The position numbers and the translations under genes are program-made. This document shows, one piece after another, positions 1 through 7,780 of a stretch of DNA of 10,650 nucleotides; positions within the stretch are counted from its first letter, which is position 1, and each line of letters opens with the position of its first letter. The stretch is from NCBI GenBank assembly GCA_023807065.1, contig JAJJLU010004660.1, forward strand, positions 1 to 10,650. The letters run 5' to 3'. This stretch comes from Isotricha intestinalis (taxonomy: Eukaryota > Ciliophora > Litostomatea > Vestibuliferida > Isotrichidae). Below the pieces are notes generated by a model. That model did no database searches and was not told where the DNA came from. It was given only the letters and a program-made list of their open reading frames with translations.

Positions 1-512
1 ATATATTTTTTTTAAATTATTTTTATTATATATTTCAATATTAATTATTTCTTCATTATTATTTTTTATTTCATATTTATTATCAATTGATTCAATTAAC
101 TTATCAAATATTTTAATTATAAATTTTTCTTTTGATAATATATTCAATATTAATATATATTTAATTTTTTCAATTCTATAATATATCTTTTTATCTTTTA
201 TCATCTTATTTTTTTTTTAAATATTTATTTCATCACCATTAAATTCATTTATATTTTCTCAATCAAACATTTTATTTCATTTAATTCAATATTACATTTT
301 TTTTTTTCCCAATTAATATTATTGATAATTATTTTATCCAAATAATAACTTGCTCATTGAGGATTATTGAACAATAAAGATATATAATATGATTTTGTAT
401 TTTGATTTATAAAATATAAATTTGAATCTAATTTAAAAAGATAAGATAATAGTGATGTTAAAATGAAAGAAATTTGAATAAAAAAAATAATTAATAAATT
501 TATTAAATTCAT
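1..512 (-). CDS. Unrecognised N-terminally membrane-anchored protein, partial (runs off left edge)
   Basis: I do not recognise this protein. Reading from the ATG at 510-512 it starts MNLINLLIIFFIQISFILTS, a hydrophobic stretch that could be a signal anchor or a single membrane segment. It continues as a lysine-, asparagine- and isoleucine-rich, probably helical, soluble region still open at position 1. One in-frame TGA (354-356) sits in NNP-Q-TGA-A-S-Y-Y, after which the same frame continues with coding character for more than 25 codons. A one-base slip in an A run is needed near 255-265 to reach the segment containing NGDEINIQKKNK, where a TAA is read as Gln. The last 68 codons, from the internal Met at 204, are open without any stop under any code. 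The coding call rests on frame continuity and amino-acid composition only. No homology is claimed. Confidence 0.4.
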
Positions 513-600
513 ATTTTATTTAAAATATAAAAATTGTAAGTCAATTTAAATTAAAAAAGGATTGAATTATATTTTTTTAAAGCACTATTTTATGAATTAT

Positions 601-1455
601 TTATTTATTAAATAAAAAATAAGTAATAGATCTTTCATTATTCCATGAATTAAACACAGCACGGTAAGCTTGTTTAAGTTGTTCTTTAACATCTTGAGAA
701 AATTCATATACTATAATTAAAAAATATGTGAAATAATATAGATTTTCATTAGGAGATAAAGAGGAAAAAAAATCATCAAATTTTTCAAGATAACTTGGAT
801 TATTTTGTTTTACAATATTTGAAATTTTATTATAACATTCATTCCTTGAAATAATTAATGAATTCATCGAGTTTAAATTTTCAATTATATTATTATAATC
901 TTTTTGTTTCATTATATTTTTACAATTATTAAAAAATCTATATTATAATCATTTTCATAATCATATATATTACTTAAATTTTTTTTTATTTTACTAAGAC
1001 TAATTTTATTTGCTTTACCTTCAATTTTCTGTAAAATTTTTTGATAATTAAAATTTTTAAGAAGTTCTAAATTATATTTATTTATTTTTGTTTTTGACTT
1101 AATCTTACTGAGTCATTAAATGGTGAAGTAATATTTAATTTATCTAAATTTGAACAACTTTTATTTCCATTTAAAATTTTTGTACAACAAAGGAATATTA
1201 GTTTTTAGACAATTATTATTTAATTCAATTTGTTAATTTCTTGACTTAATAAAGTTAATTTTCCTTTTAACTCTTTAGTTTCTTCAATAATCAAATTTTG
1301 TTTTAGTTTTATTTACTCAATTAAATAATATTTTTCTTTTATTTCTTTTTTTAATGATTCAATTTTATTTAAATAATATTCATTTTGCATATTATATGAT
1401 TGTTTTATCATCATTAATACATCTGAAAATTTAATTTCTTTCCTTGTTGATATTT
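601..1455 (-). CDS. Coiled-coil protein, function unknown
   Basis: The N-terminal half is a long charged helix (about 1450 to 1210) with heptad-like Leu/Ile spacing, for example LNKIESLKKEIKEKYYLIE. It is followed by in-frame TAA, where Gln fits the coiled coil, then IKLKQNLIIEE. A short Cys/Asn-rich linker (TKILNGNKSCSNLDKLN) follows. The C-terminal half is compact and helical, with LEKFDDFFSSLSPNENLYYF and VKEQLKQAYRAVFNSWNNER, and ends ...FLFNK at a TAA (601-603). Three or four one-base slips are needed, for example the T5 run at 917-921, which is one base short of keeping NIDFLIIVK in frame with MKQKDYNN. The 103-codon stretch 601-912 is clean in the standard code. The true start is unclear: an ATG lies at 1412-1414, but coding-like residues extend slightly upstream. 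Coiled-coil cytoskeletal or trafficking roles are possible but unsupported by any motif I recognise. Confidence 0.55.
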
Positions 1456-1689
1456 TCTTAAAATTTCATTTTATAATTTAAAAAATGATGAAATTGACAA
1501 ATTTAAAAACTTAAATTCTAATAAAAATAATAACAAAAATTATTGAAAAATAACACTATGTAAATTCTTTAGAAAAAATAAAAATTAAATATAAAAAAAA
1601 TAAAAATATATAAAAATGACCTTACATCAAAAAAAATCTAATTAAATATATTAAAATATTTAAGAAATAAAAAATATTCATATAAAACA
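1456..1689. other. Intergenic AT-rich spacer, divergent gene starts
   Basis: This stretch lies between the start of the leftward coiled-coil gene and the rightward PP2A-like gene, so it should hold both promoters. It is almost pure A/T, with long A runs on the + strand just before the PP2A start codon at 1690. I see no recognisable promoter element or RNA gene in it. Confidence 0.4.
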
Positions 1690-2392
1690 ATGTCAAAAGA
1701 AACAGAATTAGACAATTGGATAGATCAATTAAAAGATTGTCAATTATTAAAAGAACCTTATGTGAAAAAGCAAAAGAAATATTAAAAAAAGTACCAAACG
1801 TAGTTCAAGTAAAGACTCCAGTAACAATATGTAGAGACATTCATGGTCAATATTTCGATTTAATGGAATAATTTAAAATAGGAGGAAATGCTCCAGATAC
1901 AAATTATCTTTTTATGGGAGATTATAGAGGTTATTATTCAATAGAATCAGTATCTCTTCTTCTTTTTTAAAAGTAAGATTTCCAAATAGAATAACATTAA
2001 CAATAGGAAATCATGAATCAAGGCAAATAACACAAGTTTATAGTTTTTATGATGAATGTATGAGAAAATATGGTAATTCAAATATATGGAAAACATTCAC
2101 AGATTTATTTGATTATTTACCTATTTCTACTGTTGTTGATAATAGTATTTTTTGTCTTCATGGTGGTTTAAGTCCATCAATAGAAACATTAGATAATATA
2201 AATCAATTAAGTAGATTTACTGAAATACCACAAGAAGGTCCTGATGGTTATATTTTTGGTCGTGATATTAGTGAACAATTTGAACATACTAATAAATTAA
2301 ATTTAATTAGTAGAGCTCATCAATTAATGATGAATGGTTATAATTATTGTCATAATAAACATGTTATTACTATCTTCAAAGCTCCTAATTAG
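1690..2392 (+). pseudogene. PP2A-type Ser/Thr phosphatase catalytic subunit, damaged copy
   Basis: The protein starts [18 protein letters not shown], typical of the PP2A catalytic subunit, and contains [64 protein letters not shown] and [11 protein letters not shown]. Compared with the family, many essential parts are altered. GDIHGQ reads RDIHGQ. GDYVDRG reads GDYRG (1917-1931), with two residues missing in frame. RGNHE reads IGNHE. The whole block after EGP containing LLWSDP and the SPRGAG loop is absent, so EGP runs directly into DGYIFG (2234-2248). The protein stops at APN, losing the C-terminal YCYRCGN... segment and the usual DYFL tail. Two TAA codons (after LME, and in LLLF-TAA-K) read as Gln but sit where the family usually has Leu. 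One-base slips occur near 1760 and at the A4 run 1969-1972. Activity is very unlikely. A degenerate paralogue or pseudogene is my reading. Confidence 0.8.
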
Positions 2393-2496
2393 CTCCCTAA
2401 ATTTTTAATTAATTATAATTTAATAAATAATAATTTATAATTAATTTCTTTTTTACCTTAAAAAAATAATAATTAATTTAAAAACATTTTACTAAT

Positions 2497-3182
2497 TTAA
2501 TGCTTAAATAAATCACCAACAAAATTCCTTCCAGTTCTATTCTTAGAAGGATGAATCAAAGCATAAGGATTATATTTCTCACCCATTTCTTTAGAATTTC
2601 CAATATGATGATTCCTAATAACTTGTCTTTGATTTGCAATTTTACAAACATCAGGTAGTTTATATTTACTTCTAAAACCAACTGATGTTTGATTACATAA
2701 AGGTCTATATAAATTTCTATTTTCAATTCTTTCATCTTCTTCTTCACTCATTACAGTATTTGTAAATTTATTCATAGAAGTTGCTATTTTTTTGATTATA
2801 TGATTTAAATGCAGTAGATTGGTTTTCCTATATTTATATCGTCTAAATGATTATATCTATCATTTGAAGCAGACATCATTTTTGTATTTCTTTTTAAATC
2901 ATTTATATCATTTTGATATCTTTCTTTATTATTTTTAAAACTTGTCACATTATCATAACCATATATTTCATAAAAATTCTTTGGTTTATGATATGGTCTG
3001 AAAAAATCTCTTGCTGTTTGATTTCTTGGATCTACTTCCATAACATCTTCTGAATATATATTATTAGGTCTTATTGATTTATTATAATAATTTATTTGAC
3101 TTTGTGTATTTAAATTATTTTTACTTGCCATTATATTCTGGGCATCATTTCCAAAATTTGTAATATGCATTCCACTTGTCAT
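2497..3182 (-). CDS. Unrecognised Asn/Tyr/Pro-motif protein ending GDLFKH (possible ciliary protein)
   Basis: Two adjacent reading frames belong to one protein. The first half, from ATG 3182, carries MTSGMHITNFGNDAQNIMA, then DPRNQTARDFFRPYHKPKNF and a YNHLDDINIGKPIY segment. The second half has NLYRPLCNQTSVGFRSKYKL, KYNPYALIHPSKNRTGRN and the terminal FVGDLFKH before TAA (2497-2499). They join if the T7 run at 2787-2793 has one more base, with TAA codons between them read as Gln. The frame also looks coding upstream to about 3260 (QFEETKNFEGTQNINEQN), so the start may lie further 5'. Short repeated aromatic/Asn/Pro motifs in a low-complexity context resemble microtubule-associated ciliary proteins. 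The LYRPLCNQT segment is faintly like the NQxYGS motif of PIERCE proteins, but that is a guess. The 3' end lies about 100 bases from the 3' end of the PP2A-like gene. Confidence 0.6.
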
Positions 3183-3303
3183 TGTATTTTGTTCATTTAT
3201 ATTTTGTGTACCTTCAAAATTTTTAGTTTCTTCAAATTGAACTTTTTGTTTGAGTTATTTCTATTTTTAAATTTTTATCATTATTTAATGATTACTTTTT
3301 TAG

Positions 3304-3426
3304 CTAGAAGAGGTAAAAGAATTTGTCAAAGAAAACATCAAAAGTAGAATTGGTAATTTCCAAAAAGTTTCTAGAAAAAATGATGAAAAATGGTTTGTTG
3401 AAAAATTAAGTGGTACTCTTATTTAA
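3304..3426 (+). CDS. Orphan C-terminal coding piece, possibly a last exon
   Basis: A 40-codon reading frame starts right after TTTTTTAG (3296-3303) and runs LEEVKEFVKENIKSRIGNFQ, then KVSRKNDEKWFVEKLSGTLI, to TAA at 3424-3426. A TGA follows at 3433-3435. The amino-acid composition is clearly protein-like, and a T-run followed by AG is a plausible 3' splice site. The frame upstream of 3304 is poor, and no matching 5' exon is visible in the 120 bases that separate it from the leftward GDLFKH gene, whose N-terminal region it may overlap. It could be the remnant of a truncated gene or a terminal exon with a distant upstream part. I do not recognise the family. Confidence 0.35.
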   Translation, partial: LEEVKEFVKENIKSRIGNFQKVSRKNDEKWFVEKLSGTLI

Positions 3427-3587
3427 AATATATGATAAATTAAAAATATAAAACTCAAAATTAATAATACAAATGAATATTTACTTTTTTTTTAATTTTA
3501 TTAAATTAAATGAAAAAAAAATAATAATTAAATAAAATTCAATAAATAAAAAACAATTAAAAAAATAAATCAAATAAAAATTAAAAA
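3427..3587. other. Spacer before the UPF0193 gene
   Basis: A/T-only spacer with long poly-A tracts on the + strand leading to the UPF0193 start codon. It presumably contains the 3' end signal of the orphan coding piece and the promoter of the next gene. No distinct element is recognisable. Confidence 0.35.
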
Positions 3588-4346
3588 ATGGAAAACGATG
3601 ATACAATAGATATTCAAAGATTATGGAAAGAATTTGTTAAACATACAGATGCAGGGAAATTATTATATAACATATACGGAGTAAATATCGTCCAGAAGAT
3701 CATATTAAATATCCAAAATTAATAATGAAAACAACAGAAAAGAAAGAAAGAGAACATTTAGAAAAAAAAAAGAATAAAAGAGCAAAATAGAAACACAATA
3801 TTAAAAGCATCAAAGAAAATAGTCTATACATCAGGACTACATCGTTGTGTGCCACAAAGATATAATCCATATGGAGCAGTTGACTATATGCCACATAGAA
3901 AAAATGAAAATCAAATAAAAAGAGAAATGGAAATTATGAAAAAGAAAATGAAGGCTTTATGTAAAAAAAATTATGCAGGACCATCACAAAGTAGATAAGA
4001 TAAAATTGCAAGATTACAAGATAAATTTGAATTTCAAGAAAGGACTGTTATGCCTAAAGGAGCAAGATTACTTAGTGTTCAATTAAATGATGATGAAAAA
4101 TAACTACAAGATGAATGAACTTTGAATATAATATGAATAGAAGAAATGATAAAAGAGTTGAGTTGGAAAGATTATATAATAATGTTGTTCAAGAAATTGA
4201 TGAAAGATATCAACATATGGCAGATATGAAAAAATTAGGAAAGAATGTTGATATGTTATTAGAGAGAAATTAAAGAAAGAATTGATGATATGAAATATTT
4301 GGAAAAAATGATTGAAGATTATGATAAGGAACATGGTGTGAAATAA
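3588..4346 (+). CDS. UPF0193 (EVG1 / C22orf23-like) protein
   Basis: The start MENDDTIDIQRLWKEFVKHT is followed by segments in shifted frames: KYRPEDHIKYPKLIMKTTEK, TILKASKKIVYTSGLHRCVP, RYNPYGAVDYMPHRKNENQ, KREMEIMKKKMKALCKKN, TVMPKGARLLSVQLNDDEK, and the C-terminal helix NVVQEIDERYQHMADMKKLG, then IKERIDDMKYLEKMIEDYD. The pattern EIxERxxxMADMxxLGK matches, from memory, the conserved C-terminal helix of UPF0193 proteins (human C22orf23), a family of unknown function found mainly in ciliated eukaryotes. TAA in SR-TAA-DKIARLQDK and DEK-TAA-LQDE and a TAG earlier are read as Gln. A TGA at 4116-4118 (LQDE-TGA-T-F-EYN) would be Trp. About four one-base slips are needed (near 3680, 3785, 4121 and 4261). 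The end is HGVK-TAA at 4344-4346. Family assignment is fairly secure. Function is unknown. Confidence 0.7.
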
Positions 4347-4477
4347 ATAATATCATTTTTAAATTGATTTTTATTATATTATATTTATTTATTTTTTTTA
4401 TAAATTTATTTTTTTTTTAGTCTTTTTATGGAATAATATTTATTATTATTAATATAAAAATACATTTATTAAATTAT
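4347..4477. other. Convergent 3' spacer
   Basis: T-rich spacer between the 3' ends of the rightward UPF0193 gene and the leftward ATP9-like fragment. It has long T runs around 4388-4420 and nothing else that I can identify. Both polyadenylation regions should fall here. Confidence 0.35.
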
Positions 4478-4789
4478 TTAAATATCTTTTCCAATAACAT
4501 TTAATTTTTCAATAGTTTGAGGGAAACAATATTTTTTTATCCTATTAAAAATATAAAAAGGTGCCCAACTTACTAATGAAAGAGTAGATATTTTCCATAA
4601 AAAGGCTAAACTAAAAATAGAATAAACATTCAATAAATTTTGTAAAAAAAATAAAGATAGTAAATAGCAAATTCCAGTACCAATAAGTGAAATAACAATA
4701 AATTTATCAAATTTATTAATTTCAGTATAAACATTTAAAATTTCTAAGATCCTGTATATCTTGTGAATGTATTTACATCTTTTGTACAT
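4478..4789 (-). pseudogene. C-terminal fragment of a P4-ATPase of the ATP9/Neo1 type
   Basis: About 95 residues resemble the extreme C-terminus of ATP9A/Neo1 phospholipid-flippase-type P4-ATPases. ILNVYTEINKFDKFIVIS corresponds to the cytosolic loop before the last two membrane helices. ICYLLSLFFLQNLLNVYSIF and AFLWKISTLSLVSWAPFYIF form the last hairpin, and NRIKKYCFPQTIEKL matches the basic tail after it. The FLWK-V/I-S and LPLYVLKYLKRR-like positions are the strongest matches, compared with animal ATP9A from memory. Everything a working pump needs (the DKTGT phosphorylation site, nucleotide-binding domain and first eight helices) is absent. Upstream sequence switches within about 60 bases to an unrelated secreted protein in another frame. 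The end is GKDI-TAA (4478-4480). I infer a truncated gene remnant. A distant upstream exon is a less likely alternative because the neighbouring gene is in the way. Confidence 0.65.
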
Positions 4790-5092
4790 AAATTAAAGTT
4801 GATTCACTTGCTTCATTATTTATTTTTGTTACTGTGTCTTGACAAAAATTAACATATGCTTTACCATTTCTTGTTGTTATTGTTCGATTTGTTGTTTCTT
4901 TTTGTACACTTTGGAAATTAAAAACTTTATATTTGTGAATGTAAAAACATTTTATGTTTATTGAATTATCTAATGTCACTACTCCTTTTATTTCTGATTT
5001 TTTACTTAAAAAGTTTGATTTTGGTTTCATTATTTTTTTTCTAATGAGAATGGAATTAGGAATACTAGTATTTGAAAGTATTTTCCTAACAT
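4720..5092 (-). CDS. Secreted protein with possible MRH (mannose-6-phosphate receptor-like) domain
   Basis: From the ATG at 5090-5092 the sequence reads MLGKYFQILVFLIPFSLEK, a good signal peptide. It connects to MKPKSNFLSKKSEIKGVV if the T8 run at 5033-5040 has one more base; otherwise translation would start at 5030. The body has KCFYIHKYKVFNFQSVQKET, then NRTITTRNGKAYVNFCQDTV. The pattern (Cys, aromatic-rich strand ending in FNF/YDL-S, then NGK-Y-NFC) resembles MRH lectin domains of the OS-9, Atg27 and M6P-receptor group, which ciliates carry in many copies. NRT is a possible N-glycosylation site. After YVQKM a TAA is read as Gln and the frame ends at a TGA near 4720, overlapping the ATP9-like fragment in another frame. 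At about 110-120 residues it would be a minimal domain with no second cysteine cluster, so it is probably truncated. The MRH call is tentative. Confidence 0.4.
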
Positions 5093-5133
5093 TTTGATTT
5101 TCTGTTTATTTTAATGAATTTATTCTTGATAAA

Positions 5134-5271
5134 CTATAATTTTTTAGGTTTTTTAATTTTTTTTAAAAAACGATTAAGATTTTTTTCTTTAAAACAATCA
5201 ACAAACATTATTTTTTTAAGTTTAATTTTTATGCTTTTATGTTTGAAATTCTTTTTTACTAAATAATACAT
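5134..5271 (-). CDS. Small lysine-rich ORF, 45 codons
   Basis: The frame starts at ATG 5269-5271 with MYYLVKKNFKHKSIKIKLKK and continues IMFVDCFKEKNLNRFLKKIK to a TAG at 5134-5136. It sits between the end of the hydrolase-like gene and the start of the MRH-like gene, on the same strand. Lys-rich ORFs arise easily in A-rich DNA, so this may be chance. The mixed residues VDCFKEKNLNRF are slightly more protein-like than the surroundings. I know of no homologue. Confidence 0.2.
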   Translation of the reverse strand: MYYLVKKNFKHKSIKIKLKKIMFVDCFKEKNLNRFLKKIKKPKKL

Positions 5272-5323
5272 TAAAAAAAAAGATAATGTTTAATTACTAT
5301 TAATAAATAAATTATAATATTAA

Positions 5324-7577
5324 TTAAGTAATAAATCTAGAATTTAAAAGGTACATTGAATACATCTCTAATTCTTTCGCAGAAAATAAACCTTCATGTC
5401 CACAACATAAAATAAGTAAATTTCCAATATTTGAATTTTTAATAATATTTGATATTTGTGCATTTTTATAACTTCCTCATATTATCATTTATTGAAGTTT
5501 GATTTAATTCAGAAATACTAATTCTATATATTTAAACTAATTTCATTTTGTGTATTTGAATTCATTAATTCATTTGAAATTTCTGAATTTGATTTTTCAA
5601 AAAGGAAATAACTAAAAAAAGAATCAATTTTAATTAAAGAAGTTAATAAACTTTTTAAAGATGATGTTAATAATTCATCGTTTATTATATATTTTTGTGG
5701 ATTTTCAATAACTTTTGATATTCTTGTATTTAAAAAAGAAAATTTTTTTGATATTGCTCTATAGGCAATTAATCTATCAGTTGCATAAACTTGTCCTATT
5801 TTAAAACTATCCTAAGTTAATATATTAATAAAAAAGTTATTTAAATATAATTTTTTCTCTTGAGAATTTTTACATTTTTTTAAAGATAATAAAGTTTCTC
5901 CTCCAGAATCAAATTTTTGAATTAAATTTTGAAACATTGATATAACTTTATTTTCAGGATATATTTTTTCATTATTTGATTTTTCTGTTGTTGAAGTATT
6001 TTCAATTCTTGTTGATAAATCATTTTCTATTTGTTGATATGTTTGATTTTGAGGTAAATTATCACTTATTAATATATTTGATAAATGAATTTTTAAATTT
6101 GATTCATTTGAATTTTCAATTATTTTATTTATTAAATAAGAAATATTATTTTTCAAAAATTTCATATTGATCATCATTTTCATTTAAAATAGTTTCTAAA
6201 AATGTTTTTTTATGTTCAATTTGTGTTAAAGAATTATAAAAATCGTGTGGAATTTAAGTTTTTAAAGAAACATTTTCTTTAATCTTTAGTAATATCATAT
6301 GAAATAACTTTATAAATCTCATTATTACTTTCATTACTTTTTAACAATTTAGATATATTAACATTAATAATTAAAAAAAATTTTAAAATTAAGAAAAATA
6401 AGGAAAATTTTTCGAATTAACAAACTCATATAAATTACCAAAGCATCTATCAACAAAACAAAAATTAACTAAATTTTTACTAACTAAATATCTAGCACAA
6501 ATACCACCGAATCCAATATCATGAACAATAATATTTTGAAAATTTAATTCATTTTTTAAATATTTAACAATTTCTTCAGAATCACTTTGTATATTTTCAA
6601 TATTACAAAATCCATTACTTTCACCATAACCTCTATAATTCCTTAAAGCAACATTAATTCCATAACTTATATAACATTCTATCCATTTATCATAATATGC
6701 TAATAATTCATATGGAAATGAACTTCTATTACATATTAATATTACTTTATCTGATTTATTTTTATTTTTATTATTTTTATTTTCTTTTTCATTATTTGAT
6801 TGATTTTTTTGATTGTTTATTAATAAACAATCTATTTTATAATTTTTCTTATTTGGTATTTTTACTTTAAATTCTTCTGTTGAGAAATGAGACATTAATT
6901 CACATTTTAATTGTTCTAATGAACTAAATGTATCATTAAATAAAAAGTTTATTATATTTTTTAATATGTTTCCTTTTAATAAAAAGTCATCAATTTGGAT
7001 TATTATTTTTTTTATATTTGATTGTATTTTACTTAAGTAATTATCAAATTTTTTTGATTTAAAATCTGAAAATTTTTTCTTTTTTTGTATTTTACTATCA
7101 TCATTACTCATTTTTAATCTATGAAGAGATATAATCATATTTTTTTGATAATTACTCATTGAATCAACAATATTTGAAATTTTTAAATATGAATATATTA
7201 AATCTGTAATTGAATTTAAAAATGAAATTTTAGAAAAATTTCATCAAGAGGTAAAATATTATTATTAAATGAATAAAAATAATCTATTAATTCATTTTAT
7301 TCTTCTAATTTTTTTTAAATGTTTCTGCTATTATGACTCCTAATTTCCACCAATGAGATCTATTAAAAACTTTTTGACTTTCATTAAATAATATTGTATG
7401 AATTAAATAAAATATTATTAAATAATGTATGATAATTTCAATTAAAAGAATTAAAAATTTTATTCTGAAAATCCATTTCATTATTAATATTTGTATTAAT
7501 TCTATAAATAATGATAATCCTATAATAATTAATAATGATTTTTTATTAAATGAAAAAGGGAATTTCATTTTTTTCAA
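5324..7577 (-). CDS. Membrane-anchored alpha/beta-hydrolase-like protein with altered active-site elbow
   Basis: The N-terminus (ATG 7575-7577) has two hydrophobic segments, KKSLLIIIGLSLFIELIQIL and FLILLIEIIIHYLIIFYLI, then RSHWWKLGVI. A helical region leads to the hydrolase core. KVILICNRSSFPYELLAYYD, INVALRNYRGYGESNGFCNI and FQNIIVHDIGFGGICARYLV match the alpha/beta-hydrolase strand, the NYRGYGxS loop and the strand before the nucleophile elbow. FCFVDRCFGNLYEFV matches the DRTFSSLxxV segment seen in ciliate relatives. The elbow, normally G-x-S-x-G-G, reads H-D-I-G-F-G-G, so the serine is a glycine. Near the end, IGNLLILCCGHEGLFSAKEL corresponds to the GGHNG catalytic-His segment. A large Asn/Ser/Lys insert lies between these parts (about 5600-6300). 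Five TAA/TAG codons or more read as Gln. About seven one-base slips are needed (for example the runs at 7309-7316, 7234-7238 and 6373-6380). It ends RFIT-TAA at 5324-5326. It is probably a non-catalytic relative, or a decaying gene. Confidence 0.65.
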
Positions 7578-7653
7578 TTTTTTTTTATGAATTATATTTT
7601 GATTTTATATAAAAATATTTTTTTTTTAAAAAAAATTATGATATAATTCATTA

Positions 7654-7681
7654 AATTGGGGATTGGGCCCAATCCCCAATT
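7654..7681. repeat. Perfect 28-bp palindrome, G/C-rich
   Basis: The left arm is AATTGGGGATTGGG and the right arm is its exact reverse complement, CCCAATCCCCAATT, with no spacer. The bases just outside (A at 7653, C at 7682) do not pair. It is the only markedly G/C-rich sequence in the window. It could form a cruciform, or a hairpin in RNA. Confidence 0.9.
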
Positions 7682-7691
7682 CCCAATCCCC
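7658..7691 (-). repeat. Four G-tracts on the minus strand (G-quadruplex pattern), 14-bp direct repeat
   Basis: On the + strand the C runs CCC (7668-7670), CCCC (7674-7677), CCC (7682-7684) and CCCC (7688-7691) are separated by AAT, AATT and AAT. The minus strand therefore has four G-tracts with 3-4 base loops, a canonical quadruplex pattern. The 14-base unit CCCAATCCCCAATT at 7668-7681 is followed by a near copy, CCCAATCCCCATCT, at 7682-7695, and preceded by one inverted copy. The runs resemble ciliate telomeric C4A2-type repeats but are not exact. Confidence 0.75.
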
Positions 7692-7780
7692 ATCTCCATA
7701 AAGTAAATAAGAATAATATTTTTATTAATATTATAAAAATAGAATTTTGAAATATATAAAAATAATTTTAAAATAAATTC

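Larger units (their letters stand above)
7578..7780. other. Spacer containing a GC-rich palindromic island
   Basis: This spacer lies between the 5' end of the hydrolase-like gene and the 3' remnant of the DUF2804 gene. It is A/T-rich except for the G/C island at 7654-7697. I see no gene in it. Confidence 0.5.

Noticed and set aside
2556..2747. Second minus-strand frame overlapping the GDLFKH gene
   Set aside because: The overlapping frame with YNPYALIHPSKN and GDLFKH has better composition and a natural end. This one is a shadow.
3165..3347. 60-codon + strand frame starting MHSTCHCILFIYILC
   Set aside because: It overlaps the better-supported leftward GDLFKH gene, its composition is Phe/Leu-rich as expected for the complement of A-rich coding DNA, and it ends in the wrong frame for the 3304-3426 piece.
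3700..4334. Minus-strand frames at 3700-3894 and 4104-4334, very Phe/Ile/Tyr-rich
   Set aside because: They are antisense to the UPF0193 coding region, whose family motifs fix the + strand. Their hydrophobic look is a reverse-complement artefact.
5976..6170. 64-codon + strand frame within the hydrolase-like gene
   Set aside because: It is antisense to a minus-strand frame that continues through TAG/TAA to family-like sequence. It has no motifs of its own.
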